Shown: positions 46,081 through 58,631 of the stretch, piece by piece
Numbering within the stretch: position 1 is the first letter of the stretch
How the letters are laid out: every line of letters begins with the position of its first letter
Notes under the pieces: model-generated
Databases searched by the model: none
What the model was told of the DNA's origin: nothing
What the model saw: only the letters and a program-made list of their open reading frames with translations
From: Solicoccozyma terricola
Taxonomy: Eukaryota > Basidiomycota > Tremellomycetes > Filobasidiales > Piskurozymaceae
DNA: 64,000 bases
NCBI GenBank assembly: GCA_001600875.1
Contig: BCLD01000013.1
Span: 546,033-610,032 of the forward strand
Direction of reading: 5' to 3'
Program-made: the position numbers and the translations under genes

Positions 46081-48663
46081 GGTTTGGGAATACGAGTCGA
46101 TGCTGTTGATGTTGTTGATGTTGATTGGAAAAAAAAGCGATCAAGGAAGCAAGTGATTTGTATTGGTCGTCTTTTGATGTTTTTTTGTTTTCCCGCCCCC
46201 CCTCGTCGTCGTGTCGGTTTTGTTATGATTTTTTCCTTTCTTCCTTTCTTTGCGAGACGAGGAATGATGTCGGATCCTTCTTTGAGTATCTTGTTGATGT
46301 CTCGGAGTTTTGTAAGCTCGCGTCCACCACTTTGGATCTCCAACGGTGTCGTCTGCTCCTTGCTACCACTTTTCTGATGGAAGGGAAGGAGGGGGGGGGG
46401 GAGACTAGTCGAGAGAGATTAAGGGGACTTGGAAGCCCCTTGAAAAGAATTTTTTTTTCGTATTTGTGATCCGAAGCGACGGAGTCGTCGTCGCGCGACC
46501 CGACGGGGGAATGATGTGTGAGGTAGTCGACTTTGAGCGTTGCTCAGCGTGAGATGGGAGACTAGGTGTTTTTCTCGCTTTGTAAAGGGTGTTGAATGTC
46601 GCTGAAAGGAGACGAGGTCGGAGGGGAATTGTTGTGGTGGTGGTGGTGGTTGTTAGTTGGATGATGTTGTCAAAGGAGATGATGAAAAAACGCGGCGTGA
46701 TATTTTGACTGGGTTGATAGTGTAGTTGCGAATGAGTGGTGGAGAGATGAAAAGGATTGGGGATGGAAAGGAAGGATGAGATTGGGAGATGAAGATGAAG
46801 ATGGAGGATTGAGATTGCGAGAGGTTCGAAAGGACGAAAGGAAGGTAAGAGCTCTTCATCCTACTCCTATGACAGATGCGTCGCGCCACCCGGAAAAGAA
46901 AAGAAAAGGAAAAAAAAAAAAAACTCACACCTCGAGGAACCCCTTATGCGAGAAAAGCTTGGCCGTGGTGGGTGGAGTCGAGATACGTCTTGTGATGAGA
47001 TGTATAAGGTGATTGAAATCGAGATGGGGAGACTGATTGATCGAAAGGGAGGGGAAAACAGGGAAAAAGACTGGATATATCTCGTTACAGAGAGTGTCGG
47101 GTTTTGGGAAAGAAAAGTGGGGGAAAGGAAGGGTAATCAACTCGGACGATCGTTGGTGCTTCTCGAGTTACCAAGGGTGCCCTTTGTGTGATGATATGGG
47201 GGGAGGGGGGAGAGATGGCGCTAGGAGATGGTGGGTGTGGGAGACGGGTGGGAGATGGCGTGGGAGATGAGGTGATGGATCGTCGACGGGAGAGGGGACA
47301 CGAGGTGATGGCCTATGGGACCATGAACCATGAACCATGAACCATAAACCTCTCCCCCCCAATCTCATCTTCAACAAGAGGATCAAACACCGACGATCGG
47401 GGGAGTCTCAGGTCCGTCCGAGTCTCAAGCCATTATCCCCCAGATTATCGGATGAACGAGGCAGATCGGGAAACTGTCTCTCTTCTCTCTCTCTCTCTCG
47501 CTCTCCCGCATCTCTCATGGCGTGGAAGAAAGACAACAATGAATGAGGGCTTTCGTTATCATGCCCTCCCTGGGCATGGTGCCACTGCATGCTCCTGCGC
47601 CTGCTCCTGCTCTTGGAGATGGCAGTAAGCCGGGCGCGTTTCATCTTTTGTGTGTTTTTTTTGAAACTTGGACCACTCTCCAGAGGATTATTCGACACGT
47701 TTGGGAGAGAAAATGGGACAAGCAAGGTTTTTCCACCAAACAGCGCTTCGCTTGCTTTATTGTTTGATAGTCCGTCCATTCGTAGGGAACGGTGGACAGG
47801 AAGGGGGGGAGGGGGGAGGGGGGAGGGGGAGGACACCAAGTCCGAGACCCCCCCTCACTCCTCACTCCTCCCCGTCCCCTGACCCCCCTGACCCCCCTTC
47901 TCTCCAGATCGTCACCCGCCAGCGGACCCTCGTGGCGTGGCCATCCAAGCCCAGCCGCCGCATGACCAAAGTAGTCGCGGCCATCCATCCAAAATCGATT
48001 CGATCGTGGGTTCGGACAAGGGGTGGTGGGTGTCCGTGTCCGTGTCCATCTCCCCCAATTTGATAAGCTCGCAGCCCCGGTCCGGGACCCCGCGCCAACC
48101 CGCGCCACTATGACGTGTCAACCCCGCCTGATTCCGAATCGTGTCATGTCGTGCTCGAGTGTCCGATGCCATCTCTCCCGAATCAGCGTCCCTCCATTCC
48201 GATATAGTCCACCTCGGTTCACAGAAAGGAAAAAAAAGGTGGTGTGGTCAACCTACACATCGATCTCGCCATTTTCAATCGTGTCATCTCTCGTCGAATC
48301 GGTATACCCCGCTCCGGACGATACCCAGCTGTTCACTACTTGCCTTGGTTAAGAAGAGACAGGAAGCAGAAAAAGAAGGAAAAAAAAGGGACGGTCGCAT
48401 CGTTTGATTCAATCTCAATACGATAACTCGATCGAATTTGTATCAAATCGATCACACCTCCCACTTGATCGATTCCCCGGCACATCAACAACCTAGATTT
48501 GTCTAGTTGGAGACTGCGTAGTCCTCGAAAGTTGCGATCCGAGGTAATATATCCACCTCTTCTCGATCGAATATCACTTCAAACCCCCCCCCCCCCCCCA
48601 ACTGCCCCAACTGATCATCCCTTTCCACTCCACTCCACCATCCCAGCCAAAACACTCACAATC
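46081..48663. other. 2.6 kb divergent region between the GATA-like gene and MET5
   Basis: No conserved protein. Contents: a G11 run (about 46391-46401), a GA/CT-rich stretch (about 47480-47510), four tandem ACCATGA-like units (about 47319-47350), a G-quadruplex-type tract (47799-47832), and a run of about 15 C (about 48584-48599). The latter lies in the MET5 leader, 65 bp before the start. MET5 regulatory elements are expected here, but I see no clear CACGTG in the proximal region. Confidence 0.5.
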
Positions 48664-51600
48664 ATGGCATTCACAACACTCTCCCATCTCTCCTCCCTCC
48701 TCTCTTCTCAACTCATCATCTCTACCTCACTCCCAGTCTCATCATCTTCTTCATCGATAACATCTAAATACACTCCACTCCCACCTCACGTTGATTTCTC
48801 AACTCTTATTCGATCCACGTCATCGGATTCATCTGGAAATGAATTATCATCCGTTTTCTTACCATCTTCAACTACATCGATCACTTCTTTGATCCCACAT
48901 CTTTCAATCCTCGTTAAAACTCCTCTGATCGTTCATGTTGGTCTTGCCTCCAACGCCGATCTCGGTCCACTGCTTTCCCTTCGATCATCAGGATGGGCGA
49001 TTATCAAATCATCATCGATATCAGAGAGTTACGATGCTACTCTACTAGGTTCAAAACTCGCTTCTCAATCGAAACAAGCAGTGCTGCACGTTTACTCAAC
49101 AACAACCGCATCAACCGATTCATCATTCACACCTCTATCGGATGATGATGTTAAATCGTTCTTTGAAACACCACATATCGCTCTTACAGGCGCATCAGCA
49201 GCGTCTGAAACCACTCATGCGAACAAATCATCGTCGGATGAATCGGTAAAGGCTTTCGCGGAATATGAAGCTGCGGCGTTGGCCACGCTTAAAGCTACGA
49301 GAAGACCACAGAGGCCGTATGTGTTTTCCAAAGTTGGTGGAGGAGGAGGAGATGGCGATGTGGATGTTGTTGTTGTTGTCTTTGGATTAGGAGAGAGTTT
49401 GGTCAACAAGTTGAAGAATGCGAATGGGAAGAGTGTTGGTGTGATCGAGATTAATTTGTTACGACCCGTCGCACCTACGAGGTTCCTCGGTTTGATTCCG
49501 GAATCAGTCAACAAGATTATCGTGCTCGAGCAGGATTACGAAAGGGCCACTAAATTCGGTGCGGTTTTGATGGATGTCGTTACTGCTCTTCAAGCTAGGG
49601 AAGGGAAAGAATTCGAGGTAGTCGGTGGAGTGATTGGATCGGTGGATGAGGAAATCAATGTGGAAACTTTCATCAACGCTCAACCAGGTGATCATCTCGT
49701 TATCGGGAAAACTGGAACTTCATCTGGTTCATCGGAAATCCCACACATCCCGAAACATGAATCTTCATACACCAACATTCTCGAACAAACTTTCCAAACT
49801 CGGTTATCCATCGTCAATTCCCCATCTCTCGTTCCAACAGAAGGTGAACTAGCAACTCGTCCGGAATACGCATTCGGTAAGGCATCTGCGGAATTGGCGG
49901 AAAGGGACAGGTTGATCGATGTCGTCAAGGCTTTAATCAAACTCGATGGTTCCAACGCTATTGGGAAAGACTCTCATCTTGCACTTGGTAAATGGTTGTT
50001 GGCCGCTCAGGGTGAAACAAAAGTAGACAAGACAAAGGTGGAAAAATTGGCAGAAGACGCTATAAAATCGTTGGAGACGGAGAAGAATAGTGCTTCTGGT
50101 CCTGCAGGCAAACTCATCATCGAGGCTCTCGATCTCAAAGTGCACTTCCAACCCGTATCTAGATGGATCATCGGTTCCGACGCTTGGTCATACGATCTTG
50201 GCTCGTCTGGTATTCATCACGCCATCGCATCAGGTCGCGACGTAAACATGCTCATCATCGACACTCTCCCATACACAACTCGTGATGCCGCCAACGCAAA
50301 CAGGCGAAAGAAGGATATCGGGTTGTACGCTATGAATCACGGTGACGTATACGTCGCGAGCGTGGCTGTGTACGCTTCGTACACCCAGGTTCTACAGGCT
50401 CTGGTCGCTGCGGATGCATACCCGGGTCCATCGATCGTTCTCGCTTACCTCCCTTATGGCGGGAATGAAGACGCTGGCGCTCTCGATCTCCTCAAAGAGA
50501 CCAAGATGGCCGTAGACAGTGCGTATTGGCCACTTTACCGATGGGACCCGAGTCAGGAGGACACCAACAAGGCGTTCATCCTCGATTCCGTTCGTATCAA
50601 GGAGGCTCTTCAATCCTTCCTCGACAAGCAGAGCCACCTCTCCCAGCTTGTTTCGGCCATTCCGCAGATCACAAGAGAGCTCACATCGAGCTTGGGTCAA
50701 GACGTCATCGAGGCTCGAAAGCGCAAGGCAAAAGAGGCTTACGAAAAGATGGTCAACTCGTTGGACGGTCCACCGCTTCTCATTCTTTACGCTTCTGACG
50801 GTGGCAACGCCGAAAAGGTCGCAAAGAGGTTGGCGACCCGCGCAAAGACTCGTGGCCTTGCCACAAGACTCATCGTCATGGACTCATTCCCTCTGTCCGA
50901 CCTCAAGCTCGAGTCCCACGTCGTCTTCTTCACATCCACTGCCGGTCAAGGTGAGGCTCCTCAGAACGGTCGTGAGATGTACAAGGCACTTTCAAAGGCA
51001 TCGCCTGGCGAGTTTGACGAGGTCAACTTCTCCGTGTTCGGTATGGGTGACAGCCACTACTGGCCGCGTCCCGAGGATGCGCACTACTACAACAAGCCAG
51101 CAAAGGACATTGATGCTCGCCTTGAGAAGCTCGGAGCTAAGCGAATGGCCGACCTTGGTCTCGGCGATGACCAGGATCCCGATGGCGCACAGACCGGTTA
51201 CAAGATCTGGGAACCACTGCTTTGGAAGGCTCTAGGTGTCGACTCGGTTGAGGTACTCGAGGCCGAGGCCGAGCCGATCACCAACGAGAACATCAAGATC
51301 GCCTCAAACTACCTGCGTGGTACCATCTTGGAAGGTCTCGAAGACGAGTCTACCGGGGCCATCGACCCAAGCGATGCACAGCTGACCAAATTCCACGGAA
51401 CCTACATGCAGGTGAGTTGCAGGTGATGTATCACGATGGGGTTACCAGGCTAAACCAATACTGTCCTTCCCCAGGACGATCGTGACATCCGCGAGGAGCG
51501 CAAAGACCAAGGTCTCGAGCCAGCTTACTCGTTCATGATCCGATGCCGAATGCCCGGTGGTGTCTGCAGGCCCGAGCAGTGGCTCGCCATGGACAAGATC

Positions 51601-53151
51601 TCCGACGAGCACGGAAACGGCACATTCAAGCTCACCACCCGTCAGACCTTCCAGTTCCACGGCATCGTCAAGAAGCACCTCAAGCCAGCCATGCAGGCCA
51701 TCAACAAGTCGTTGCTGGACACGATTGCTGCATGTGGTGATGTCAACCGTAACGTTCAGTGTTCGGTCAACCCAAACTACTCGTCGCTGCACAACGAGGT
51801 CTACGAGTTCTCAAAGGCTGTGTCTGAGCACTTGCTCCCCTCGACCTCGGCATACCACGAGATCTGGCTGGACAAGAAGCTTGTTGCTGGTGACGCCGTC
51901 CAGGACTTTGAGCCACTCTATGGCAAGTACTACCTCCCGCGAAAGTTCAAGATCGCCGTTGCCGTCCCACCAGACAACAGTGTCGATGTTTTCACCAACG
52001 ACGTCGGGTTCATCGCCATCACGGATGCGGCTGGCAAGCTTGCTGGTTTCAATGTCTCCGTTGGTGGTGGTATGGGTGTGACTCATTCGAACAAGAAAAC
52101 TTACCCTCGTCTGGGAGACGTCATCGGCTTCTGTACACCCGAGGAGGGATGCCTGGTTGCCGAAAAGATCATGTTAACTCAGCGAGACAATGGCAACCGA
52201 GCAGACCGTAAGAACGCGCGTCTCAAGTACACCGTCGACCGCATGGGTCTCGAGAACTTTGTTGCAGACGTTGAGAAGCGTCTTGGCCACAAGTTGCAAC
52301 CCGCTCGCCCCTACGAATTCACTCAAAACATTGACAACTATGGCTGGATCAAGGGACACAATGGCAAGTGGCATTTCACCATGTTCATCGAGAATGGACG
52401 TGTCGAGGACAACCAACATCATCAGTTCAAGTCGGGTCTTCGAGAGATTGCCGCGGTACACAAGGGTGACTTCAGACTTACCGCCAACCAGCACTGCATC
52501 TTGTCAGATGTCGCTGAGGAGGATCTACCTGAGATGAAGCGGTTGCTGGCCAAGTGGAAGCTGGACAACATCGACCACAGCGGTTTGCGATTATCTTCGT
52601 CGGCATGTGTCGCCTTCCCCACTTGGTAAGTATTGATGCAGATACAGTTGCGGAGGGGATGCTGACGTTCGATGCCATTATCACAGTGGTCTTGCCATGG
52701 CCGAATCTGAGCGATACCTACCCGTTCTTGTCGACAAGTTGGAGGCTATTTGTGAGGAGGCTGGATTGCGAAATGACTCGATTGTCATGCGTATGACTGG
52801 TTGCCCGAATGTGAGTCACGCGTACCGTATGATGGTGCCCACCGATCACTTAACTTGCTACTGCAACAGGGTTGTGCACGACCATGGGCCGCCGAGGTCG
52901 CATTCGTCGGCAAGGCACCTGGTACCTACCTCATGATGTTGGGAGGTGGCTACTACGGCCAGCGTCTGAATAAGCCTTTCAAGGAGAGCGTTACCGAGCC
53001 TGAGATTCTCGCGATCATGAAGCCAATGATCAAGCGTTGGGCTTTGGAGAGGAATGAAGGCGAGCACTTTGGTGACTGGACGATCAGGGCGGGCTACGTC
53101 AAGCCGACGATTTCCGGAAAGACTTTCTACGACGACAGTGTATTGGCATAA
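48664..53151 (+). CDS. MET5: Sulfite reductase (NADPH) beta subunit, hemoprotein
   Basis: Four exons: 48664-51411, 51475-52625, 52687-52810, 52870-53151; 1,434 residues, close to yeast Met5 (1,442). A pyruvate-oxidoreductase-like N-terminal half precedes a flavodoxin-like domain near 705-850 ([29 protein letters not shown]). Then come the sulfite/nitrite reductase repeats ([44 protein letters not shown]). Siroheme and the 4Fe-4S cluster are held by Cys-x5-Cys (ACVAFPTCG) and Cys-x3-Cys (GCPNGCARPW). Introns 2 and 3 each fall between the two cysteines of one pair, which confirms the splicing. It reduces sulfite to sulfide for Cys/Met synthesis with the Met10-type flavoprotein. An upstream frame reaching 48499 has only a TTG, so the ATG at 48664 is chosen. 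Confidence 0.97.
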
Positions 53152-53241
53152 TAAGAAAAAGGAGGAATGCGTCGACGATGTTTCTTGTATAATTAACAGC
53201 ATATGCCTTATGACGAGTTCTCTGGCATAAGTTGTTTTTGT

Positions 53242-54970
53242 CTAATTCTCCCCTACCATCTTGACAGGCGCATGAGTGCTAGAATCGCTGCCAATCTTGG
53301 GAGGTAATACCAAAGTCGTCGTGTTGCGTTTCCAAAAGTCTAGGAGGAGGGCTGCCAGCTTCTCCGGTTTATCCTGCATTGGTAGAGGCAGATGAGTTGG
53401 TGAGGGTGGGCGGCGGGTGGCAAATGGGGAAACTCACTTCGTGCAAATAGTGGCCAACATCTGCCAGTACCTCTAGCTGGAATTTGCCTTGCCTGAAAGA
53501 TTGGGGGGGGGGGGGGGGGGGCTGAAAGTCAGTAACAACACGACTTGTAGTCGCTTCCTCATGCTCACATCTGGCCAACCATAAGCTCTCGATCCAGCCT
53601 CTCCTGTCCGGCCAAGACGAGTAATCGAGCGGACTTGGCTTGCAGGAAATGAGACGATAGGTGGAGATACCATTCTGCGAGTAACCGTATTCATATTAGC
53701 ACAATCACCCGGAAGTACCTCGATGCCATTCCGCCCTCACCTTCCCAGTAGGCGCTTGTGCCGAGCAGGTCGGTTCTCCATACGACCCTCTCTCCCTTCC
53801 CTGATGCTGGCTGGACAAGTGCAGGAACGGAGATTCTCGCTGAAGTGATATTCCGGATGGCACCAGAGTCGATACTGTTTATGCGATGTCAAAATCAGCA
53901 GCCGTGGTTTGGCGGAAACTCGCCGGATGAACGAGCTCACTGCCATCGAATAGCTTCATCCAAAGATCCAAAACTAGTAGGACGTTGTGCAAGAATCGTT
54001 TTCATGAGAGGTAGAGATTCGACCGCCGTTCCTGTAAACTCTTATTTGACTCAGAGCTTTGAATACGGGGTTTGTGCTCGATTGCGCTCACCTTCAACGA
54101 CATCCAAGACAACGACGCCGGATACCTTGTATCCCTTTTGCTGCAAGATCGGAGCGGATGATACGATTGGAGAGGCCCCCATCGAATGCCCGAGGAGCTG
54201 CAGGGGCTGGACGATCAGCGGCATTGTTCGAGCAAGCGTCGTAGAAGACCCCGTACAATTAAGTCCGGACACTCTTTGGGTTCCGGGAATATATGTGTGA
54301 TCAGGGCGATAAAGTCTTTCTGGAGGTTGTCAAAGGACAGTTCAAGCTCTGATGCCGGGGGTTCGGTGGTGGTCTTACCTGTTTAGGGGTAAGGTATCTA
54401 GTGTCAGGACCGAGCTGGGCGGATGGCATCGCATGCTGTCTGGCTCACCATGGCCCCTGGCATCGAACGCTAGCACACCCAACCCTCCCTGACTGATCTT
54501 TGTCACCTCGCCAGCTAGTGGTGCGAACGATGTCGCCGCAGAACCCGCTCCATGATGACAGACAAGCAGCGCGGCTCTCGGCTTCATTCTTCCTGGCATT
54601 GAATCGATAGATGTCGAGTCGCATGGGGTGTAGTATGCTCGGAATTGGCAAGGTGAGGAGGCAGGTGCTACTTGCAAGGCCTGGGAAAAGTATGAAGCTG
54701 CCGAGATTGGTGAAAAGTCTTGTTGAGAACGTGTGCGATTTCGATTTGAGCTATTCGATGTTGGTGGTGTCTCAACTAGGAGCCTTGATAACACTGACAG
54801 CCGTATTCCACAAAAACTCACGAAGCCGATGAATCAAGCAGCTGACCCAACGCGTCCTGCTCGTCCTCTAGCTCTTCCAGTTCCTCGTCGTCCATCGCCC
54901 ACGGCGCCTTGGAAGGAGGCGGCATGTTGGACAAGCGATTCAACATGGACTTGCGGAACTCGTCTGACAT
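53242..54970 (-). CDS. PPE1: Protein phosphatase methylesterase 1
   Basis: Nine exons from ATG 54970 to TAG 53242, about 400 residues. The start MSDEFRKSMLNRLSNMPPPS followed by PWAMDDEE is typical of PME-1. Alpha/beta-hydrolase elements follow: RAALLVCHHGAGSAATSFA (oxyanion HG), VLAFDARGHG, nucleophile elbow LLGHSMGASP, LDVVEGTAVESLPLMKTILA, RPTSFGSLDEAIRWHI, LVLAGQERLDREL and catalytic His in DVGHYLHEDKPEKLA. Known role: removes the methyl ester from the C-terminal Leu of the PP2A catalytic subunit, lowering assembly with B subunits. One intron holds a G19 run (C19 in the sense of this gene) just before its acceptor. Confidence 0.93.
53503..53521 (+). repeat. Homopolymer run of 19 G in a PPE1 intron
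   Basis: On the PPE1 sense strand this is C19 immediately before AATCTTTCAG, so it acts as, or replaces, the pyrimidine tract of that 3' splice site. Confidence 0.85.
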
Positions 54971-55152
54971 GCTGGTGATGATGTTGGTGGTTGCAAAGGT
55001 GCCATGGAGTTGTGACGGATGGCGATGTCGTCCGGGGTGATTCGGCGTGTGGGGCTCCGGGGAACGAGGGATGGGTGGGTGGCAAAACACTGCACTGCCA
55101 TCCTCATTCACGACGGCCATGCAAATCAAGTTCTCATGTACAACTCGAACAG

Positions 55153-56268
55153 CTAGTTGAGAGCAACAGTAACTAGCATGGGAATCAACCAGAAAAGCGT
55201 CTTCGAGGGGATACCAAGGAGGGAAGCACCTCCTGCTTTTGCGGCCGTCGCACCAACGGTCGCAGGCACAACGACTTGCACCTGGATGGAGCTGGGTTTC
55301 TGACCGTCGTTCACGTCTACGAGAATCAAAACAGTGTCAGACATGTCTCCTTTGGATAATTTCTCTACTCACCACTCCATGTCGTATCACTCGTTGAGCC
55401 GTTAACACTGCCCGAGCATTGACCCAACGTGCTCGCCAGGTATTTTTGCCCGTCCGTCCCATCTGTTTGTGGTAGCGCCCAACGCACGGCTTTGTACATT
55501 TGATAAGAGCAGCTGGTACATGGAGCTTGTTTGAATGCTTTAGCTTGATCTCCTGTGCTAGCTTTGCCAGCGACCAAGTTCATGAACCAGCTGGCGGTGC
55601 TGAAGGCGCTGTTGGAAGTGAGAAGTTCAGGTAGACATTGGGCTGAAGTATCGGTTCTATACACACAAACGTCGGGAACATCAGCGGGAAGTGATATTCG
55701 AAGCTGAAAGGAATGCCGAGGACTCACGAGGCTAGACTACAGGCCAACGTCATATATGTCGAATATATCGAATAATAGTTTGAGAAAGTGGTCTTCAATG
55801 CCATGATCAACGGCTTTGTCGCATCATTCTGATTGCAGGTATCCCGAAAGAGTGTGTTCCAACTGTCGATGTCTTCCCTCGTACATTTGAGGGGAGGGTT
55901 AGTAGCTTGACATGCACCTTTCAACCACGTTTGTATAGCAGATGAAGAGAAAGACGAGCCGTCGGAAGTGAAGAGGTCGAGGAGATCAGGGAGATTGATG
56001 CAGGAGCTCATGGTGGAATTCGCTGTGCTGGAGAGTGCGACCCAACTGAAGGAATTTTGACAAAGTGATCAGGATGTAAGCAGGTGAAGCGATTCAGATA
56101 GAACCAAACTCACCAGTCTGTTTCTACCAATCCAGCATTGTCCATTCCCTGGAGGAAGTCCGAGTCCACCCCCGCCGCAACCGCAGCTCTTTCGGACAGC
56201 GCAAGATGAGCTGCGTGTATGCCTGAAGTCGCGGCAAGGACGGCGGAGAATGTTATAATAGGTCTCAT
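55153..56268 (-). CDS. Secreted, Cys-containing GPI-anchored protein, function unknown
   Basis: Four or five exons from ATG 56268 to TAG 55153, about 300 residues. There is a signal peptide (MRPIITFSAVLAATSGIHAA) and a C-terminal hydrophobic tail after a small-residue site (AGGASLLGIPSKTLFWLIPM), as in GPI proteins. The mature part has spaced cysteines (MSSCINLP, LKGACQATNPPLKC, RDTCNQND, LACSLAS, AQCLPELL, APCTSCSYQM, LGQCSGS) and Asn-x-Ser/Thr sites. It is probably displayed on the plasma membrane or cell wall. It is not a CFEM, WSC or hydrophobin protein by cysteine pattern. I do not recognise the family. Confidence 0.78.
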
Positions 56269-56548
56269 AGTCACTAGGGTAGGGGGGTTGGTATATCGAG
56301 AACGGCGAAGATCAAAATCTCGAGATAGAAAAGCTAGCCGATCGATGTTGGGTCGGTGGATCCAGCCTGCTGACATCTAGAGCGGGGTACATAACAGGAT
56401 GGTGTATGCGCATATCATCACCCTTCATCGCCCGTTTCAACGCCTTTGATGAAAGGAATCCGGCCGGAGCAACAGGGGTCGATACCTGTTGAAAGGAGGA
56501 AGACGTCATTTGTGCGTTTGGGGCATGCCCCCGTTCTTGGCGAAAACT

Positions 56549-57450
56549 TCATGTCATCTTTTTCTTGTCTATCACATGTGATTCTTGATCTCGCAAGACG
56601 CCACCTCCAGGACCGAATCCACCGAATCCATCAAATGGCCATCGTCGCCAGACCGCTGATATTGAAGCTCTCAATTTCGCAAACGCCGAATTGGGATACC
56701 AGAATGGTATTGCTTCTGTGATGAGGAAGTGGGTCGCACCGATCAAGGCTCCGACACCGAGGCCGACGATAACTTGTGGAGGTGAATGATATCGTAGGTA
56801 GTAGCGAGAATAGCCTACGACCAAGGACCAGAAGATGAGACCAGATCGGAGAACATGACGTTGGATAGTTGGCCATGGTTTCGAGCGGTAGGATGTGATG
56901 CGTCCTCCAGGGACACGATCTTGGATGAAAGTGATGTGAAGGATCATGAACGTCGAAGAGTATGCCACGAACTTTTGCGACGTCGCGAGGAGTAATTCGG
57001 ATTTGTCAATCATCTAGTTGGTCAGGTTCGCATGTCACTCCGGTATTCACCTGTGAATGACTACTGGGCATTCCATATCCGTCACCCAACAATCCAGGCC
57101 TATCACCCTTCCAGCTCTCCTTTAGGATATAGTTTATACCCTCATTCCCTAACTGACCGACCAGCAGATTGACGACCGAGAGTGGGCGGTTGATCAGTAT
57201 CAGAGTGGCATAAGCCGAGAATAGGAAGAATGGAGAGAGGGTCAAGAGAGCGAGTGGCTGGGCGAGTCGGTGAGCCGGATCGTCTGTGTACGAGGAGCAA
57301 AAGATGTGAGTTGGCCGGTGCCGGTGCCGGCGCCGATGCCGATGTTGAGTTGGATTGGGACGACAGAGACTCACAAAGTACATACGTCTGGCTGAGCGCT
57401 TTGAGAGAGGTTGCGCCAGAGGCTAGGAATGTGTCTGTTGCCGACGACAT
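56549..57450 (-). CDS. CAX4: Dolichyldiphosphatase (PAP2 superfamily)
   Basis: At least three exons from ATG 57450 to TGA 56549, about 255 residues. After MSSATDTFLASGATSLKALS come DDPAHRLAQPLALLTLSP and a first helix. The PAP2 signatures follow: KESWKGDRPG, YGMPSSHSQ and GYSRYYLRYHSPPQVIVG, containing the catalytic KxxxxxRP, PSGH-like PSSHS and SRxxxxxHxxxD-like motifs. Several hydrophobic helices support an ER membrane location. Known role: dephosphorylates dolichyl pyrophosphate on the ER luminal side so the lipid can be reused for N-glycosylation. It is divergent from MED10, with 253 bp between start codons. Confidence 0.92.
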
Positions 57451-57703
57451 TCTCTGACCTCGGTGAATCTCTTGGTGGGTGCAGCGGGCAGCGCAGTCTC
57501 TCGTCGACGAAGAAGGGAACGAGGTGGTTGGATAGACGGATGACGCGTCCATCCGCCGACGAGGTTGAGGAGAAAATGCAGAGCACACAGCAGCGTCGGC
57601 CATCTTCAGCATCATACCATGAGCCATGCACGCAGTCAGCATGTGATGGCCACTCGGTAGGAAGCACTGTCAACCTCGCAATTCACCGATTCACTTCCCA
57701 AGC

Positions 57704-58496
57704 ATGAACGTCCCATCATCATCCGCCAGCGGTCAATCGCAACTACCTCCATCATCACATCCTCCGCCAACAAGGGCACACCTCAGGCAAGTCGAGAAGG
57801 CTCTCGAGAATCTGTCACAATGTCTCTATGAGATGGAGGAGAAAGCTGCGCATGTTCATCCGGATCAAGAGGACTTTATGATGGCGACTACGTGAGTCGA
57901 AGCGCCGCGGGGGTGGTTTGTCGAGTCGACGGCGAACATGTTGAACATTATATCGATCGTCCTATCAGAGCCACACTCATCAGACACTTTGAATTCATCA
58001 CCTCCCAATCAATGTCCCTCGGACCGGACTTTACCATCCCAAAGTCAGCGGTCAAGTCAGTAGTGGGATAGGCGATGACGAACGGACACGAGGGGAGATT
58101 CTAAATATGTTCTTTTTCTTTTTTAACTCACCCTTACAGGGCAGTCGACGAAGGTAAAAACCCTCAATTATGGACACAGAGAGCTTTGTTGGAGACATTG
58201 GCGGAGAATCAACTTCAGAAGGGAAAGCTTGAAGCTCTTGAAGTAGGTGAACCAAGGGGGTTACAACCTTTTCTGCTTGTTTACGCCTGCGAGAGGAACT
58301 GACGACTCATACACTCTAGTCATATCGATCTCTATACGCCGAAGCTCTTCGAGAATCATTCCCTGCTTTAGCACCACTCCTCCCTCCTCCAAAAGAAACG
58401 ACACATGATGTCAAGTCGGACTCTGCAGAGATTCAACGAAACGAAGTGAAACAAGAGGATGGGACGACAGTAGACGCCATGCAGGTTGATCAATGA
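57704..58496 (+). CDS. MED10: Mediator complex subunit 10
   Basis: Four exons: 57704-57891, 57969-58055, 58140-58242 and 58320-58496; 184 residues. After a Pro/Ser-rich start, the Med10 fold begins with RQVEKALENLSQCLYEMEEK. It continues through the typical core DEGKNPQLWTQRALLETLAE, NQLQKGKLEALE and SYRSLYAEALRESFPALAP. The tail is acidic. Known role: Med10 (Nut2) is an essential middle-module subunit that transmits activator signals to RNA polymerase II. Confidence 0.9.
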
Positions 58497-58631
58497 CCCT
58501 GGTGAATGAATGATGGTATGAGTGGTACAATGTGGACATGTATTCGTTTTAGTAGATGATGATGGTGGATTAATCCGGTGGTAGTTGAATGTCAACGGGA
58601 CGTGTAACGATTATAATGTAATGTATCTTGG

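Noticed and set aside
47408..48172. Overlapping ORFs of 80-155 codons on both strands
   Set aside because: They come from G/C-rich low-complexity sequence in the MET5 upstream region; none has conserved motifs or spliceable partners.
48499..48663. N-terminal extension of MET5
   Set aside because: The frame upstream of 48664 begins with TTG only, includes the C-run, and is not like the protein.
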